The translations under genes were made by a program, and so were the position numbers. From NCBI RefSeq assembly GCF_050107595.1, contig NZ_JBNILH010000002.1, forward strand, positions 62,001-126,000: DNA of 64,000 nucleotides, given 5' to 3'. Source of the DNA: Bacillus_AB infantis_C. GTDB taxonomy: Bacteria; Bacillota; Bacilli; Bacillales; Cytobacillaceae. Under the pieces are notes generated by a model. The model did no database searches. It saw nothing but the letters and a program-made list of their open reading frames with translations, and was not told the DNA's origin. This document shows, one piece after another, positions 63,000-64,000 of this stretch. Positions within the stretch are counted from its first letter, which is position 1, and each line of letters starts with the position of its first letter.

Positions 63000-63058
63000 A
63001 ACAGAGAAGCGGGTGGAGAGTTCTCTTTTGAAGTGCAAAACATGAGAAAACTACTCAA

Positions 63059-63098
63059 AGAGCATGTTAAATCGCATATGATTTAGCATGCTTTTTTT
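63059..63098 (+). terminator. Intrinsic terminator after pepF
   Basis: AGCATGTTAAATC / GATTTAGCATGCT pairs with one bulge, 6-base loop, then TTTTTTT. Confidence 0.88.
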
Positions 63099-63253
63099 AT
63101 CGGTATGAAGAAATGCTGCAGATGAAGCATTTTTATGTCCTGATGCGTGTAGAAGTGGTAAAAGTGGAGGTTTTGAGTGGGAGTGGGGTGCTGAATCTGG
63201 GAAATTGGCGCTTTTTTGTTTGGACGGTGTGGTTGGACGGGGGTTCAGTGGCC

Positions 63254-63372
63254 GGTTATTTGCGAGTTTGAAAGGATATTTGCGAGATTTTATTTATAAT
63301 TGCGACTTTTAGGATATAATTGCGACTTTGCTGAGTTTATTTGCAGGTTTTCATTTTTATTTGCGAGTAGGG
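63254..63372. repeat. Short-motif array, ATTTGCGAG core, 20/21-bp period
   Basis: TGCG/TGCA of the core ATTTGCGAG/ATTGCGAC starts at 63261, 63281, 63301, 63321, 63342 and 63362: six copies, spacing 20 bp with one 21. Between cores the sequence is A/T-rich and variable. No gene. Confidence 0.85.
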
Positions 63373-63381
63373 GTTGGAGTG

Positions 63382-63411
63382 CCTGCCAAAGTTGAGCGGG
63401 TGTCTGGCAGG
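63382..63411. repeat. Inverted repeat between the two arrays
   Basis: CCTGCCA (63382-63388) and TGGCAGG (63405-63411) enclose 16 bases. It separates the ATTTGCGAG array from the ATTAGCAGC array. Confidence 0.6.
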
Positions 63412-63430
63412 AAGGGGGCTGCTGCAGGAC

Positions 63431-63546
63431 GGATATTAGCAGCTTTTCCGGTTTATTAGCAACTTTCCAGGTATATTAGCAGCTTCCGCCATATATTAGC
63501 AACTTTTCAATTATACTAGCAGCTTCCGCAAAATATTAGCAGCTCT
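63431..63546. repeat. Short-motif array, ATTAGCARCT core, exact 20-bp period
   Basis: ATTAGC (one ACTAGC) starts at 63435, 63455, 63475, 63495, 63515 and 63535, exactly 20 bp apart. The next bases alternate between AGCTT and AACTT, and spacers vary. Six copies. No coding potential. Confidence 0.88.
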
Positions 63547-63636
63547 GCCACACCCTCACCTCGTTCCCAGGCACCATCCCCCGCAAAAAATTGTCCACAC
63601 CAGCTTTCAAAACACATCCTCCGGTTTGAAATTTTG

Positions 63637-63816
63637 CTAAAAGCCTTTAAACCGCCTCCTTTCATTTATATACAGTACCAGGATTAGTAGGGCCAGGAAT
63701 AAGAGCGGTGAGGTGATGATGAGGGGCAGCATCTTCATGAGGCCCAATATATTCAAAATGAAAGCAGCAGCGACTGCCAGTATGATCAGAAATAAGATGG
63801 CTTTGCTTTTAAGCAT
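63637..63816 (-). CDS. Small two-segment membrane protein
   Basis: A 59-residue protein with membrane helices at about residues 4-26 and 29-50 and a basic end NERRRFKGF. AGGAGG 6 bases before the ATG at 63816 is decisive; the longer frame has no site. In B. subtilis a small gene, yizD, occupies the place after pepF; I cannot confirm that this is it. Function unknown. Confidence 0.7.
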   Translation of the reverse strand: MLKSKAILFLIILAVAAAFILNILGLMKMLPLIITSPLLFLALLILVLYINERRRFKGF

Positions 63817-63907
63817 ACTTAACCTCCTGGTTATGGTTTCAGGTTTCAGGGCTTGTATATGTATATGCAAAAAGCGGGGGATAATTTCGTGACAATTTTG
63901 TGAAGAG

Positions 63908-63927
63908 ATGAACAATCTAATGTTCAT
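63908..63927. promoter_or_regulatory. 20-bp inverted repeat (ATGAACA-N6-TGTTCAT)
   Basis: Perfect 7-base arms around ATCTAA. It lies 92 bases upstream of the small membrane-protein start and 27 bases before the dyad at 63954. Probable protein-binding site; factor unknown. Confidence 0.5.
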
Positions 63928-63953
63928 TCTGCAGCCAGTATGATATGATATAT

Positions 63954-63971
63954 TTGTGACATAGTTCACAA
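63954..63971. promoter_or_regulatory. Rex/FNR-type operator candidate (TTGTGA-N6-TCACAA)
   Basis: TTGTGACATAGTTCACAA, perfect 6-base arms (7 with flanking T/A). This equals the core layout of Rex boxes and contains the FNR/CRP half-sites TGTGA-N6-TCACA. It probably serves the gene beyond the window edge; in B. subtilis the next gene here is the Spx adaptor yjbH (spxH). Confidence 0.6.
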
Positions 63972-64000
63972 ACGATCAAACCCCCTTTCTATTATTGAAA

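Noticed and set aside
63254..63546. Possible CRISPR array
   Set aside because: Cores are only about 10 bases, spacers about 10 bases, and no cas gene is present; CRISPR units are far longer.

Overview
This window looks like a chromosomal segment of a Bacillaceae member (Bacillus sensu lato). It is low-to-mid GC, has strong AGGAGG-type ribosome binding sites, and carries a gene order I recognise from Bacillus subtilis: yitK-yitL, yitS-yitT, yitU-yitV-yitW, argCJBD-carAB-argF, yjzC, yjzD-yjaU-yjaV-med-comZ, fabHA-fabF, yjaZ, appDFABC, yjbA, trpS, oppABCDF, yjbC-spx, mecA, a cls gene, coiA, pepF. The species cannot be fixed from sequence alone. I saw no tRNA or rRNA gene, insertion sequence, prophage, CRISPR array or defence island.

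Layout. 1-5.2 kb: end of a maltodextrin operon (tail of a MalG-like permease, membrane-anchored alpha-amylase, GH31 alpha-glucosidase, LacI-type regulator). 5.2-7.8 kb: an SDR oxidoreductase and a GNAT acetyltransferase set among intergenic repeats, including a four-copy, 124-bp tandem array. 7.8-17.2 kb: the yit block, with a DsrE-like protein and the molybdenum cofactor genes moeA-mobB. 17.3-27 kb: the complete glutamate-to-citrulline arm of arginine synthesis, including arginine-type carbamoyl-phosphate synthetase. 27-38.4 kb: uppP, clpB under a CtsR operator, the med-comZ competence pair, fatty-acid initiation and elongation genes (fabH, fabF) with a candidate FapR operator, and the metalloprotease YjaZ. 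38.4-53.5 kb: two complete oligopeptide ABC transporters (app and opp) flanking yjbA and trpS, which has a Trp T-box leader. 53.8-64 kb: a secreted glycoside-hydrolase-like protein, yjbC, spx, mecA, cardiolipin synthase, coiA, pepF and a small membrane protein. The window closes with two inverted repeats that may be operators.

How the genes fit together. Starch or maltodextrin breakdown and its regulator sit together. Arginine synthesis is one colinear unit with ATGA-type overlaps. App and Opp import peptides that PepF can finish degrading. Med, ComZ, MecA, Spx and CoiA tie the region to competence and oxidative-stress control by ClpCP/ClpXP. Promoters that can be read directly include those of argC, clpB (CtsR), appD and oppA (possible CodY boxes), and an ECF-sigma promoter before spx.

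No unmistakable new multi-gene system is present. The most unusual material is non-coding. One item is a family of long hairpin repeats whose stems differ between copies by compensating changes around an invariant AAAGAAC loop. The other is three arrays, each with a different short core motif, all built on the same roughly 20-bp period.
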